A stretch of DNA of 64,000 bases from Spirosoma arboris (GTDB lineage: Bacteria; Bacteroidota; Bacteroidia; Cytophagales; Spirosomataceae), in assembly GCF_009754945.1 (NCBI RefSeq), contig NZ_WPIN01000001.1:186001-250000 (forward strand), read 5' to 3'. This document shows, piece by piece, positions 37,324 to 45,278 of this stretch; the first letter of the stretch is position 1, and every line of letters starts with the position of its first letter. Made by a program: the position numbers and the translations under genes. The notes under the pieces are model-generated. The model was not told the DNA's origin. It saw only the letters and a list, made by a program, of their open reading frames with translations, and ran no database searches.

Positions 37324-37746
37324 CTAACCTTTGATTGGCTGAGCTAAAAAACTCATTGCCTCTGCCTCCTGATTCAAACGATTCAGGATACGGGTATGAG
37401 CGATTAGCTGTTTATACTTACCCTTTGTACAGGCTAGGTTATGTGTTTGCGTCAGATCCAAATCAAGCAGGAGCTTTGCCAACTCATGCTTCATTTTACT
37501 TAGCAATGACCTTAATTGATTAACAGGGATAGGCCGCTTGAACGAATGTAAATCCTTTTGTGTGTACTCTTTGCTCGCAAAGGGAGCTAGCTGGTTATAA
37601 TGAATATAGAAAGTAGAAGTCGCTTCGAGCCAGTTAGTCAGAACCGTGGCTTCTGTTGAATAATCTAGTAATTGTGGATCATTTTGGTTGAGTCTACGTT
37701 CCATGCCAAATTCATTGTTTAACTTTTTGGATAGTTTTTCTATCAA
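37324..37746 (-). CDS. Hypothetical 140-residue protein
   Basis: Not recognised. A soluble, mostly helical-looking protein without signal peptide or membrane segment; rich in Leu, Lys and Gln, with LNQNDPQLLDYSTEATVLTNW near the N-terminus (cited in part) and a C-terminal helix RILNRLNQEAEAMSFL. It faces the upstream reductase tail to tail and its start lies 132 bases from the ROK gene end. Length, isolated frame and lack of any competing frame support a real gene, but there is no functional clue. Confidence 0.55.
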   Translation of the reverse strand: MIEKLSKKLNNEFGMERRLNQNDPQLLDYSTEATVLTNWLEATSTFYIHYNQLAPFASKEYTQKDLHSFKRPIPVNQLRSLLSKMKHELAKLLLDLDLTQTHNLACTKGKYKQLIAHTRILNRLNQEAEAMSFLAQPIKG

Positions 37747-37878
37747 AGTTTAAACAAAAAATTTGCTTTTTCTTATATAAGAAACCGATTTTTATTATTC
37801 GGTAACTAAGCCTACTTACGAGCGTGTAAGTGGCTATATCTGTACCAGAATTTAGTATAATTGGTTTTTAGATAGACA

Positions 37879-38802
37879 CTAACCCATTAGGGCAGCGCCA
37901 AAGACCCCGGCGCTGTCACCAAGTTTAGGTTTTAAAAATAGCGTATTGAGTCGCCCATCGTTAAATGCATATTTTTTCGCTCGCTCAACACCTTCTGTAT
38001 AGAGCAAGTCGATGTTCCCGACACCACCGCCCAACACAATGGCATCTGGATCGAGCATGTTCACAATGGTAGAAATGGCACGGGCAAAATACTCTAGCAA
38101 CCGGTCCACAGTAGCCGCTGCGTAAGGATCTGCGCCCTGATAATACCGATCAAGAATTTCTTTTAGATTTCGACTTTCTCCACTTTGTTCGAGATAAAAC
38201 CGTTGCAGAGCTGGGCCTGAGATAACCTGTTCATTACAGCCCCGTTTGCCGCAATAACAGGGATAACCGTTTTCTTCCAGAATGTTATGCCCCCATTCGC
38301 CCCCAATACCCTGACGACCTGCCTGCACGACTGGTATACCGTCGTAGCCGCGGAAAACGACACCTCCGCCAACACCCGTCCCCAAAATAACCCCAAAGAC
38401 CATCCGGTAATCGGGGATGACATCCTGCACAATACCCATTGTGGCTTCGGAGAGAGCAAAGCAGTTCGCATCGTTGGTCGTGGTAACGGATACGCCAAGG
38501 GTACGGGCAAGGTCTTGTGGGAACGGCATCCCATTGATACAGGTCATGTTCGAGTTTTTCATCGTACCTGTTTCGGGATCGAGGGTTCCTGGTGTACAAA
38601 AGCCTATTTTATCGGGTTGGAGCCCTGTTTCGGCTTTGAGTAACTCGATCAGTTTCCCAATTTGATTGACGATATGTTCGTAACCGTAATGGGCTTCGGT
38701 GTCAATGCGTTTGCGGATAATGACCGCATCGGGCGAGGGGGCGGATAAAATAACGCCTTCAATCTTGGTGCCGCCTAAGTCGACACCCCAATAGGTTTGC
38801 AT
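37879..38802 (-). CDS. ROK-family sugar kinase
   Basis: 307 residues. N-terminal ATP-binding motif WGVDLGGTKIEGVIL. The ROK signature region includes GVILGTGVGGGVVF, and the zinc site is present as GHNILEENGYPCYCGKRGCNEQ (His plus CxCxxxxC, cited in part). DANCFALSEA supplies the catalytic Asp region. It phosphorylates a hexose such as glucose, mannose, fructose or N-acetyl sugar. It starts 5 bases after kduI, so the two form an operon. Confidence 0.9.
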   Translation of the reverse strand: MQTYWGVDLGGTKIEGVILSAPSPDAVIIRKRIDTEAHYGYEHIVNQIGKLIELLKAETGLQPDKIGFCTPGTLDPETGTMKNSNMTCINGMPFPQDLARTLGVSVTTTNDANCFALSEATMGIVQDVIPDYRMVFGVILGTGVGGGVVFRGYDGIPVVQAGRQGIGGEWGHNILEENGYPCYCGKRGCNEQVISGPALQRFYLEQSGESRNLKEILDRYYQGADPYAAATVDRLLEYFARAISTIVNMLDPDAIVLGGGVGNIDLLYTEGVERAKKYAFNDGRLNTLFLKPKLGDSAGVFGAALMG

Positions 38803-38807
38803 TCGTA

Positions 38808-39692
38808 TTATTTTAAATCATTGATTGCACAGAAATCCATATCACCGTAGTCGAGGTTTTCACCGGCCATTCCCCAAATGAAGGTATAGTTCGACGTACC
38901 GGCCCCGGAGTGAATCGACCAGTTGGGTGAAATAACGGCTTGTTCGTTCTGCATCCATACATGGCGGGTTTCCTGCGGTTGCCCCATAAAATGACAGACA
39001 CTTTGTCCCTGCGGGACTTCAAAATAGAAATAGACTTCCATGCGCCGATCATGTGTATGCGCAGGCATAGTGTTCCAAACGCTACCGGCTTTCAGCTCTG
39101 TCATACCCATTTGCAGCTGGCAGGTTGGTAAAACACTATTGACCAGTAACTTATTAATAACCCGATGATTGGCGGTTTCCATGCTGCCTAGCTCAACAAC
39201 TTCGGCATCTGCCCGTGCTATTTTTCGGGTTGGGTAACTATGACCGGCGGGGGTAGAATTCAGATAAAACTTGGCTGGGTTGGCGTCGTCATGCGAGCTG
39301 AACTGGACACTCTGCGTTCCCTGGCCAATGTAAAGAGCCTCTTTGTATTCTAAATCATAAGGTGTGCCATTCGCTACCACTTGCCCCGGCCCACCGACGT
39401 TGATGATCCCTAATTCACGGCGTTCCAGGAAGTAGGCTGCTTTGAGTTGATCGGGTGCTTCCAGCGTTAAGGGCTCTGCTATAGGCATAACACCACCGGT
39501 CAGATATCGATCGAAGAATGACAAAACCCAGCGAAACTGATCCGCTACGAACAGATTTTCAATAAGAAAATTCTGGCGGAGTTGATCCGTGTTCATGCCT
39601 TTCACTTCGTTGGGAGAGTTGGCATATCGGCTTTCAAAAACGGTTTCCTGTTCGACGCGGCTATTCGCAAGAGGGGTCAATTCAGTTTGCAT
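38808..39692 (-). CDS. kduI: 5-dehydro-4-deoxy-D-glucuronate isomerase
   Basis: 294 residues, full length for KduI. Cupin metal-binding residues are visible in MPAHTHDRRMEVYFYFE and in the C-terminal IHSGAGTSNYTFIWGMAGEN. The enzyme converts 5-keto-4-deoxyuronate, released from pectin or other uronic-acid polymers by lyases, to 3-deoxy-D-glycero-2,5-hexodiulosonate on the way to 2-keto-3-deoxygluconate. No kduD or polysaccharide lyase is in the window. A 17-base palindrome lies 39 bases upstream of the start codon. Confidence 0.93.
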   Translation of the reverse strand: MQTELTPLANSRVEQETVFESRYANSPNEVKGMNTDQLRQNFLIENLFVADQFRWVLSFFDRYLTGGVMPIAEPLTLEAPDQLKAAYFLERRELGIINVGGPGQVVANGTPYDLEYKEALYIGQGTQSVQFSSHDDANPAKFYLNSTPAGHSYPTRKIARADAEVVELGSMETANHRVINKLLVNSVLPTCQLQMGMTELKAGSVWNTMPAHTHDRRMEVYFYFEVPQGQSVCHFMGQPQETRHVWMQNEQAVISPNWSIHSGAGTSNYTFIWGMAGENLDYGDMDFCAINDLK

Positions 39693-39730
39693 AAAACTAT
39701 CGGTTGTCTGCTTACAGCAGAACGTTTACA

Positions 39731-39747
39731 TATTTTACGGTAAAATA
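39731..39747. promoter_or_regulatory. Operator-like palindrome upstream of kduI
   Basis: TATTTTAC-G-GTAAAATA: 8-base perfect half-sites around one central base, 39 bases before the kduI start. Size and symmetry fit a dimeric repressor such as LacI or GntR type. The regulator is not in the window. Confidence 0.5.
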
Positions 39748-39778
39748 AGCACAAAACAGAAATCAACTGTTTTGTGCT
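39748..39778 (-). terminator. Probable terminator of the fucP-like gene
   Basis: Reading the minus strand, AGCACAAAACAG pairs with CTGTTTTGTGCT (12 bp) around TTGATTT, followed by TATTTT. It lies between the permease and kduI, so the two are likely separate transcripts. Confidence 0.55.
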
Positions 39779-39851
39779 GGCGTTAGATTCCAACGAGAAA
39801 TAGTCAGGAATAGGCCTGAAATACCCGTGAAAGTGGATAATAATTTTGAAC

Positions 39852-41096
39852 TCACTTCACCTTGTAAAACTTAGCTCCGAACAGGAAAATGACCGTGTAG
39901 CAGATGATTGGCAGGTAGTAGGCATTGGCTACATCTTTCTCGGCGGCCATACCCATCAAAAATGGGAAAACAGCCCCCCCAGCTACACCCATTGAAATAA
40001 ATGAAGCTGCCTGTTGCGTGTGCGATCCCAGATTTTTTAAGCCCAGACTAAAAATGGTTGGGAACATGATGCTGAAAAAGAAATTGAGCATCAGTAACGC
40101 AATGAAGGAAGGCCACCCCAAACTTTGTGTAATGATGAGGCACATCAGAATATTGCTACCTGCAAAAATAGCCAGTAAGGTGTGAGGAGCGATGATGCGC
40201 ATCAGAAATGTACCCACAAAACGACCGGCGAGCATTAGCCCCATAAACAGGACCATGTAATTGCCCGCTGTGGCGTCGGAGAATCCCATTTTTTCGTGGC
40301 CGTAATTAATGAAGAATGCCCAGGTTCCGCCTTGCGCAGCCACATTAAACGTTTGAGCAATTACCGCCCATACAAAGTGCGTATGTTGAAAAAGAGTTTT
40401 TCCGGGCTCAACGTCGACATTCGCTGCTTCTGGATCGACCGCTGCGTGTGGGTCTGTTAAAGCAGGGACTTTTACGAAGGAAAAAAGAATAGCAATGGTG
40501 GCGATTACACTGCCGATAGCAATGTATAAGGTCTTAACGGAAGTTAGATCTGTACTTCCTTCAGTATTATTTCGTAGCAGAAAATACGACCCGATGGCTG
40601 GTCCGATAATGGCTCCTAAAGCATTGAACGCCTGCGCAAAATTGATCCGTTGATCACTGGTACGCTGATCGCCAAGGGAAGCCACAAATGGGTGAGCAAC
40701 CGTTTCGAGTGTAGAAAGGCCACAGCCGAGTATGAAAAGAGCAATACCAAAATAGGTAAAGGAAACAGCAGCTGCCGCTGGGACAAACAAAAACGCACCG
40801 ATTGCAAATAGTGACAGTCCCAGTAATACGCCATTTTTATAACCAAACCGCTTCATGAACAAGCCAGCCGGAATACCCATAACGAAATAAGCGCCAAAAA
40901 TAGCAAACTGGACAAAGGCCGATTGCGTCTTGGTCAGGCTCAGAACATGCTGAAAGTGCTTGTTCAACACATCGCCCATCGTAATGGCGATACCCCAAAA
41001 CATGAAAAGCGATGTGACAAAGACGAGGGTAACGAGGTACTTGCTGTCGGTAAAAGTCGCTGGCGTCGATTTGCCAGGTGCGGTTGTTGCCTGCAT
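39852..41096 (-). CDS. FucP-type sugar:proton symporter (MFS)
   Basis: 414 residues, twelve predicted membrane helices. Matches the FucP/GluP group: TSLFMFWGIAITMGDVLNKHFQ, FAIFGAYFVMGIPAGLFMKRFGYKNGV, LGCGLSTLETVAHPFVASLG and INFAQAFNALGAIIGPAIGS (cited in part). The family moves L-fucose, glucose, galactose or related sugars across the inner membrane. Upstream of kduI/ROK in the same orientation but separated by a terminator-like hairpin. Confidence 0.9.
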   Translation of the reverse strand: MQATTAPGKSTPATFTDSKYLVTLVFVTSLFMFWGIAITMGDVLNKHFQHVLSLTKTQSAFVQFAIFGAYFVMGIPAGLFMKRFGYKNGVLLGLSLFAIGAFLFVPAAAAVSFTYFGIALFILGCGLSTLETVAHPFVASLGDQRTSDQRINFAQAFNALGAIIGPAIGSYFLLRNNTEGSTDLTSVKTLYIAIGSVIATIAILFSFVKVPALTDPHAAVDPEAANVDVEPGKTLFQHTHFVWAVIAQTFNVAAQGGTWAFFINYGHEKMGFSDATAGNYMVLFMGLMLAGRFVGTFLMRIIAPHTLLAIFAGSNILMCLIITQSLGWPSFIALLMLNFFFSIMFPTIFSLGLKNLGSHTQQAASFISMGVAGGAVFPFLMGMAAEKDVANAYYLPIICYTVIFLFGAKFYKVK

Positions 41097-41353
41097 GATT
41101 TAGGTTAATTAATGGCTAGTTAGGTTCGAGCGTTACGGCCCCTATTTACTAAGTACGCACGTCCAGGATTGTAAAGTCTTTTGCGAGGCTAAATTACCCT
41201 TATCTGGGTTAATTCTGGGTAATAATGCAACAATGAATGGCACCTAGGTGGTAAGCGTTTCGTGATTTGCAAATCGCTTTATGATGGTTACTATATAGCT
41301 GTTAACTGCTTATTGCCAAGTGTTATCTACAGTTTTGATGCTTTTTAAATAAT

Positions 41354-41404
41354 CATAAAGCCAGATAATTTGCATAAATACAGTGCAAATTATCTGGCTT
41401 TATG
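41354..41404. repeat. 21-bp perfect inverted repeat
   Basis: Arms 41354-41374 (CATAAAGCCAGATAATTTGCA) and 41384-41404 (its exact complement), loop TAAATACAG. It lies in mid-gap, away from either gene end, and has no T-tract. Confidence 0.88.
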
Positions 41405-41512
41405 TCACTAAATAAATGTGTAGTGGCCTAACCACAGCCGATACTTTTGGTCGTCTACTACTCGATATAGATGTACACACCGCTTACTGGCCTAGGATAT
41501 TTGCGGTAATTT

Positions 41513-41576
41513 GTAATAGAACGCTGATGATTAAGGGTGAAATCATATTGATCATCATAATCAGTGTTCTATTGTA
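41513..41576. repeat. Inverted repeat at the end of the b561-like gene
   Basis: AATAGAACGCTGAT (41515-41528) pairs with ATCAGTGTTCTATT (~41560-41573) with one mismatch. It ends 3 bases from the stop codon of the minus-strand gene at 41579 and could serve as its 3' hairpin. Confidence 0.7.
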
Positions 41577-41578
41577 AA

Positions 41579-42250
41579 TCAGAATTTAAGCGCAATAAGT
41601 GCAGGAGCGAAGGCTGCTAAAGTCGTGAAACCCGCGACCTGACGATAGGGTCTCAGTTCTGAATGCTGAGCTACCTGACTGGCCAGAATGTTCGTCGCGA
41701 TAAAGCCTGTCAGGTGAATGATGGATAGATACTTGTGCAGCTTGACCCCGCTTCGTGTTTTTTGATCGGCCGCCAATTTAGGTGGAGCGGTTAGTGAAAG
41801 CAGCGCAGTGGTGCCGTACGCGATGTTGGTAATCGTCAAAGCAGTTTGCTGGGCATTGAGTAACTGATTGTACTCACTACCAGTAGCTTTGTTTAGCTTA
41901 AGCTCCAGAATACCCTGCGCCACAAAACCCGCCAGCGTAGCATAGCCTGTAACCTTGTGGCTTATCAGCATGAACTGGCGAATCTTAACCTCTTTCTTTC
42001 GTCCTTCCAGCGTAAGCGGGGCTACGTTTATGACCCGAAGCAGCCCATTGGGACCCCAGAAAATCCGCTGAGTAAAGAGCATTTTATGGGGTAAAAGCGA
42101 CTGTGCAGACAACGAATCGATCGAAGCAGTTAATCGCTGATTATCAATCGTAGTTGCTGGGGCAGTCGCAAAGGGTTGTACGACATAGGAGCTGTCCTGA
42201 GCATGAACATGTAGACCAACACAAAGGAGGAGAACGAGAAGTTTTGCCAT
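41579..42250 (-). CDS. Predicted membrane protein, cytochrome b561-like pattern
   Basis: 223 residues: signal peptide (LLVLLLCVGLHVHAQ), a ~80-residue periplasmic stretch, then about four hydrophobic helices. Four His occur at helix ends (LISHKVTGY, KLHKYLSIIHLTG, VAQHSEL), which resembles the paired haem ligands of b561-type membrane cytochromes. The family was not recognised with certainty; it may equally be a non-haem membrane protein. It is divergent from the GapN-like gene, with a 237-base shared upstream region. Confidence 0.6.
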   Translation of the reverse strand: MAKLLVLLLCVGLHVHAQDSSYVVQPFATAPATTIDNQRLTASIDSLSAQSLLPHKMLFTQRIFWGPNGLLRVINVAPLTLEGRKKEVKIRQFMLISHKVTGYATLAGFVAQGILELKLNKATGSEYNQLLNAQQTALTITNIAYGTTALLSLTAPPKLAADQKTRSGVKLHKYLSIIHLTGFIATNILASQVAQHSELRPYRQVAGFTTLAAFAPALIALKF

Positions 42251-42487
42251 GAGGAAAAGAGAAGTTTTGACTAAGAATGAGTTCGTGAAAAGTGAGCACT
42301 CAGGTGCTTGTCCTTTTTTTACGGTACGCAGAAATTTTCCGCTTGGTTGCGTTTGGGCTTAGTTTAGGCCCATAATCCTTATCGTGGCTCGTACTACATA
42401 AAACCGTATTTGTTTTTAACCGGATTGGATTTTGCCCGGCAAATGGCGACGTTTGCCACCGTTTCTTTTCAATAATCATTTCCTTCC

Positions 42488-44113
42488 ATGAACGATTCGA
42501 AACTTAGTGAACTCTTCCCAACTAGCGCGGACCAGATTCCTGCCGAATACCACATCGAACCCATTCACCAGCGTGAATATTTGCTTGACGGTGAAATGCG
42601 TGCCTGGAATGGTCCTGTCTCGGAGGTGTATTCACCCGTTTGCTTGCCTGGACCCGATGGTACCTTGCAGCGTCAACTTGTTGGTAGTTTTCCTGTAACA
42701 GGCCCTACTGAAGCCGTGGAGGCCCTCAATGCTGCTGTAGCTGCCTACGATAATGGTCGGGGCGAGTGGCCCCAGATGTCGGTAGCTGGCCGTATTGGCT
42801 GTATGGAAACCTTCATTGGGAAAATGCTGGAGCAGCGGACGCTGGTCATTAATCTGATTATGTGGGAGATCGGTAAGAATCTCGCCGATGCAACCAAGGA
42901 GTTCGACCGTACGGTGAAATATATTTACGATACGATCGATACACTTAAAAATATGGACCGCAACTCGTCGCGGTTTCGGATTGAAGAAGGAATCATTGGG
43001 CAAATCCGGCGGTCGCCGTTGGGAGTTGTGCTGGCTATGGGCCCATTTAACTACCCACTCAATGAGACGTACACAACGCTGATTCCGGCTATTCTGATGG
43101 GGAACACGATCCTGTTCAAAACACCCAAACATGGATCATTGCTTCATTATCCACTGCTGGAAGCATTTCGTACCAGTTTTCCAAAAGGTGTTGTCAATTC
43201 GCTGTATGGACGGGGAGCCAATGTGATTCCTCCGGTTATGCAGTCTGGGAAAGTCAATGTTCTGACACTCATAGGCTCTAGCCGTGTCGCCGACGAACTA
43301 CAACGTCAGCACCCGAAACTCAACCGGCTTCGGTCGATTATGAGTCTTGATGCCAAGAATGCAGCTATCATCTTACCCGATGCCGATCTCAACATTGCCG
43401 TACAGGAGTGTCTGCTGGGAACCTTGTCATTTAACGGACAGCGTTGTACTGCCATAAAAATTATTTGGGCACACCGTTCCATTGTCGATAAGTTTCTGGA
43501 GCAGTTTGGCCCCGAAGTCAGTAAGCTTAAACCCGGCATGCCATGGGACGCTAAAGTCCAGATTACTCCTCTACCCGAACCAACTAAGCCTGAATACCTG
43601 GCCGACATTATTGCCGATGCAGCAGCCGGTGGCGCATCGATCGTGAATGAAGGTGGTGGAGAAACCATGGCTTCCCTGTTCAAACCGGCGGTTGTTTATC
43701 CGGTTAAAGAAGGCATGAAGCTGTATCGGGAAGAGCAATTTGGACCCGTTATTCCGGTGGTTGTGTATGACGACGTTGAAGAGTTTATCGACTACCTGAT
43801 TACGGATGATCACGGAATGCAGGCGAGTATTTTTGGTACCGATACCACCAAAATTTCCCAACTCATTGACCCATTGGTGAACCTCGTTAGCCGAGTGAAT
43901 ATCAACGCTCAATGCCAGCGAGGGCCAGATACGTTTCCCTTTACGGGCCGTAAGGATTCGGCAGAGGGGACGCTGTCCGTCGAAGATGCATTGCGCTCAT
44001 TCTCAATCCGATCGGCGGTGGCTACGAAAGACACAGCTAGCAATAAGGAAATTCTAAACGAGATTGTAGGACATCATCAGTCGACATTTTTAAGTACAAA
44101 TTTTATATTTTAA
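42488..44113 (+). CDS. GapN-like aldehyde dehydrogenase (NADP-dependent glyceraldehyde-3-phosphate type)
   Basis: 541 residues. Aldehyde-dehydrogenase features: GVVLAMGPFNYPLNETYTTL and the catalytic Cys in SFNGQRCTAIKI. The GapN-type phosphate-site motif is present as QRGPDTFPFTGRKDS. The usual ELGGK motif with the general-base Glu reads SLDAKN here, so the Glu is absent at that place. GapN oxidises glyceraldehyde-3-phosphate directly to 3-phosphoglycerate and makes NADPH. The missing Glu is a reason to be careful about the exact reaction. The C-terminus is slightly long. Confidence 0.82.
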   Translation: MNDSKLSELFPTSADQIPAEYHIEPIHQREYLLDGEMRAWNGPVSEVYSPVCLPGPDGTLQRQLVGSFPVTGPTEAVEALNAAVAAYDNGRGEWPQMSVAGRIGCMETFIGKMLEQRTLVINLIMWEIGKNLADATKEFDRTVKYIYDTIDTLKNMDRNSSRFRIEEGIIGQIRRSPLGVVLAMGPFNYPLNETYTTLIPAILMGNTILFKTPKHGSLLHYPLLEAFRTSFPKGVVNSLYGRGANVIPPVMQSGKVNVLTLIGSSRVADELQRQHPKLNRLRSIMSLDAKNAAIILPDADLNIAVQECLLGTLSFNGQRCTAIKIIWAHRSIVDKFLEQFGPEVSKLKPGMPWDAKVQITPLPEPTKPEYLADIIADAAAGGASIVNEGGGETMASLFKPAVVYPVKEGMKLYREEQFGPVIPVVVYDDVEEFIDYLITDDHGMQASIFGTDTTKISQLIDPLVNLVSRVNINAQCQRGPDTFPFTGRKDSAEGTLSVEDALRSFSIRSAVATKDTASNKEILNEIVGHHQSTFLSTNFIF

Positions 44114-44119
44114 TATAAA

Positions 44120-44147
44120 GCCGCCCGCCCCGATCGGGACGGGCGGC
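44120..44147 (+). terminator. G/C-rich hairpin after the GapN-like gene
   Basis: GCCGCCCG (44120-44127) pairs with CGGGCGGC (44140-44147), with a CCCGATCGGG centre. It starts 6 bases after the stop codon. No U-run follows, and the ABC gene begins 7 bases later, so termination is probably partial. Confidence 0.5.
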
Positions 44148-44154
44148 TCTACTC

Positions 44155-45144
44155 ATGCTTACTGCCAAAAAACTCGTTAAAGTGTACAACACTGTTCCGG
44201 CCGTTCGGAACGTATCCATCACGCTCGAACCGGGTCAGATTATGGCCCTTGTAGGGGCTAGTGGATCGGGTAAAAGTACACTACTGAATTTGCTGGCAGG
44301 TTTAACGGATGCCGATACGGGCGAGGTTCGACTCAACGACGAACGAGTGCTGGGCCCTTCTGAGGTGTTAGTGCCAGGTCATAAAGACATTCGCCTGGTT
44401 CATCAGGAATACCAGCTGATGCCGAATGTATCGGTGCGGGAAAACATCGCCTACGCACTACGCTTTTTCGAGAAAAGTTACCGCGACTTTCGAGTCAATG
44501 AACTATTGAAACTGTGTCGCCTGACGGATGTGCAGGATCGTATCCCGCGTCAGGTATCGGGTGGAGAAAAGCAGCGGACAGCCATCGCTCGTGCCATTGC
44601 CGACAAACCAGCCGTGTTATTACTCGATGAACCGTTCAGTCACCTCGATTTGCCCAACCGACTCATCGTTCGTGACTTACTGTTCGATCTGGTTCGGCAT
44701 GAGCAGACGTCCTGTTTGTTTGTGACACACGATGCGACAGACGCGCTCTCTATTGCTGATACACTGGGCATTCTGCGCGATGGAAAACTTATTCAGTTGG
44801 GTACACCCGTAGCTGTTTATCATCAGCCTGTTACAGCCTATGCTGCCCGGATGACAGGGCTGGTCAATATTCTCAAAGCAAAATATTTATCCCTGCTTGA
44901 TTTGCCTGAATCCGATAATCCAGAATCTTTGATTTGCCTGCGCCCGGAACAGCTTAAACTAGACGATACGGGTATGCCAGTCACAGTTCGGGCTGTGTAT
45001 TTCAAAGGGAGCCATTATGAACTTGACGTAGCCGTTTCTCGCTATGTATCGCTGCGTCTGTTAACCTCTCGTACTGATATACAAGTAGATCAGGTTGTTC
45101 ATATTAGGTTGCGGGATAATGAACTGTGGCGTTTGAAAGGGTAA
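44155..45144 (+). CDS. ABC transporter ATP-binding protein (importer type), no permease nearby
   Basis: 329 residues. Walker A GASGSGKSTLLN (~34), Q-loop VHQEYQL, signature VSGGEKQRTAIARAI (~131), Walker B VLLLDEPFSHLD and switch His FVTHDATDAL. A C-terminal ~90-residue TOBE-like domain (CLRPEQLKL, VRAVYFKGSHYELDV) matches the spermidine/iron/sulfate (PotA/CysA) class. It must energise an importer, but no membrane or binding protein is adjacent on either side, so partners lie elsewhere. Confidence 0.88.
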   Translation: MLTAKKLVKVYNTVPAVRNVSITLEPGQIMALVGASGSGKSTLLNLLAGLTDADTGEVRLNDERVLGPSEVLVPGHKDIRLVHQEYQLMPNVSVRENIAYALRFFEKSYRDFRVNELLKLCRLTDVQDRIPRQVSGGEKQRTAIARAIADKPAVLLLDEPFSHLDLPNRLIVRDLLFDLVRHEQTSCLFVTHDATDALSIADTLGILRDGKLIQLGTPVAVYHQPVTAYAARMTGLVNILKAKYLSLLDLPESDNPESLICLRPEQLKLDDTGMPVTVRAVYFKGSHYELDVAVSRYVSLRLLTSRTDIQVDQVVHIRLRDNELWRLKG

Positions 45145-45214
45145 TCGTTGACTGTAATGAATACTACGCCGAACCTGGAGCCTAGATCTCAGTGCCATAA
45201 TAGTCATCTATACT

Positions 45215-45250
45215 AAAAATGCCCGATACTTAGCTGTACCGGGCATTTTT
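45215..45250. terminator. Bidirectional intrinsic terminator
   Basis: AAAAATGCCCG (45215-45225) pairs with CGGGCATTTTT (45240-45250), loop ATACTTAGCTGTAC. A-run before and T-run after allow termination in both directions between the converging ABC ATPase and MoxR genes. Confidence 0.85.
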
Positions 45251-45278
45251 GCTATGAATTCAATAAAGAGTGTTCGTA

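Larger units (their letters stand above)
41097..41578. other. 482-base non-coding gap
   Basis: No gene is visible. It contains the promoter region of the permease (right after 41097), the 21-bp perfect inverted repeat 41354-41404 and the inverted repeat 41513-41576. The rest is low-complexity, AT-rich sequence with no recognised motif. Confidence 0.7.

Noticed and set aside
45215-45250. Riboswitch or regulatory RNA
   Set aside because: Simple stem with A- and T-runs on both sides between converging genes; a bidirectional terminator explains it.
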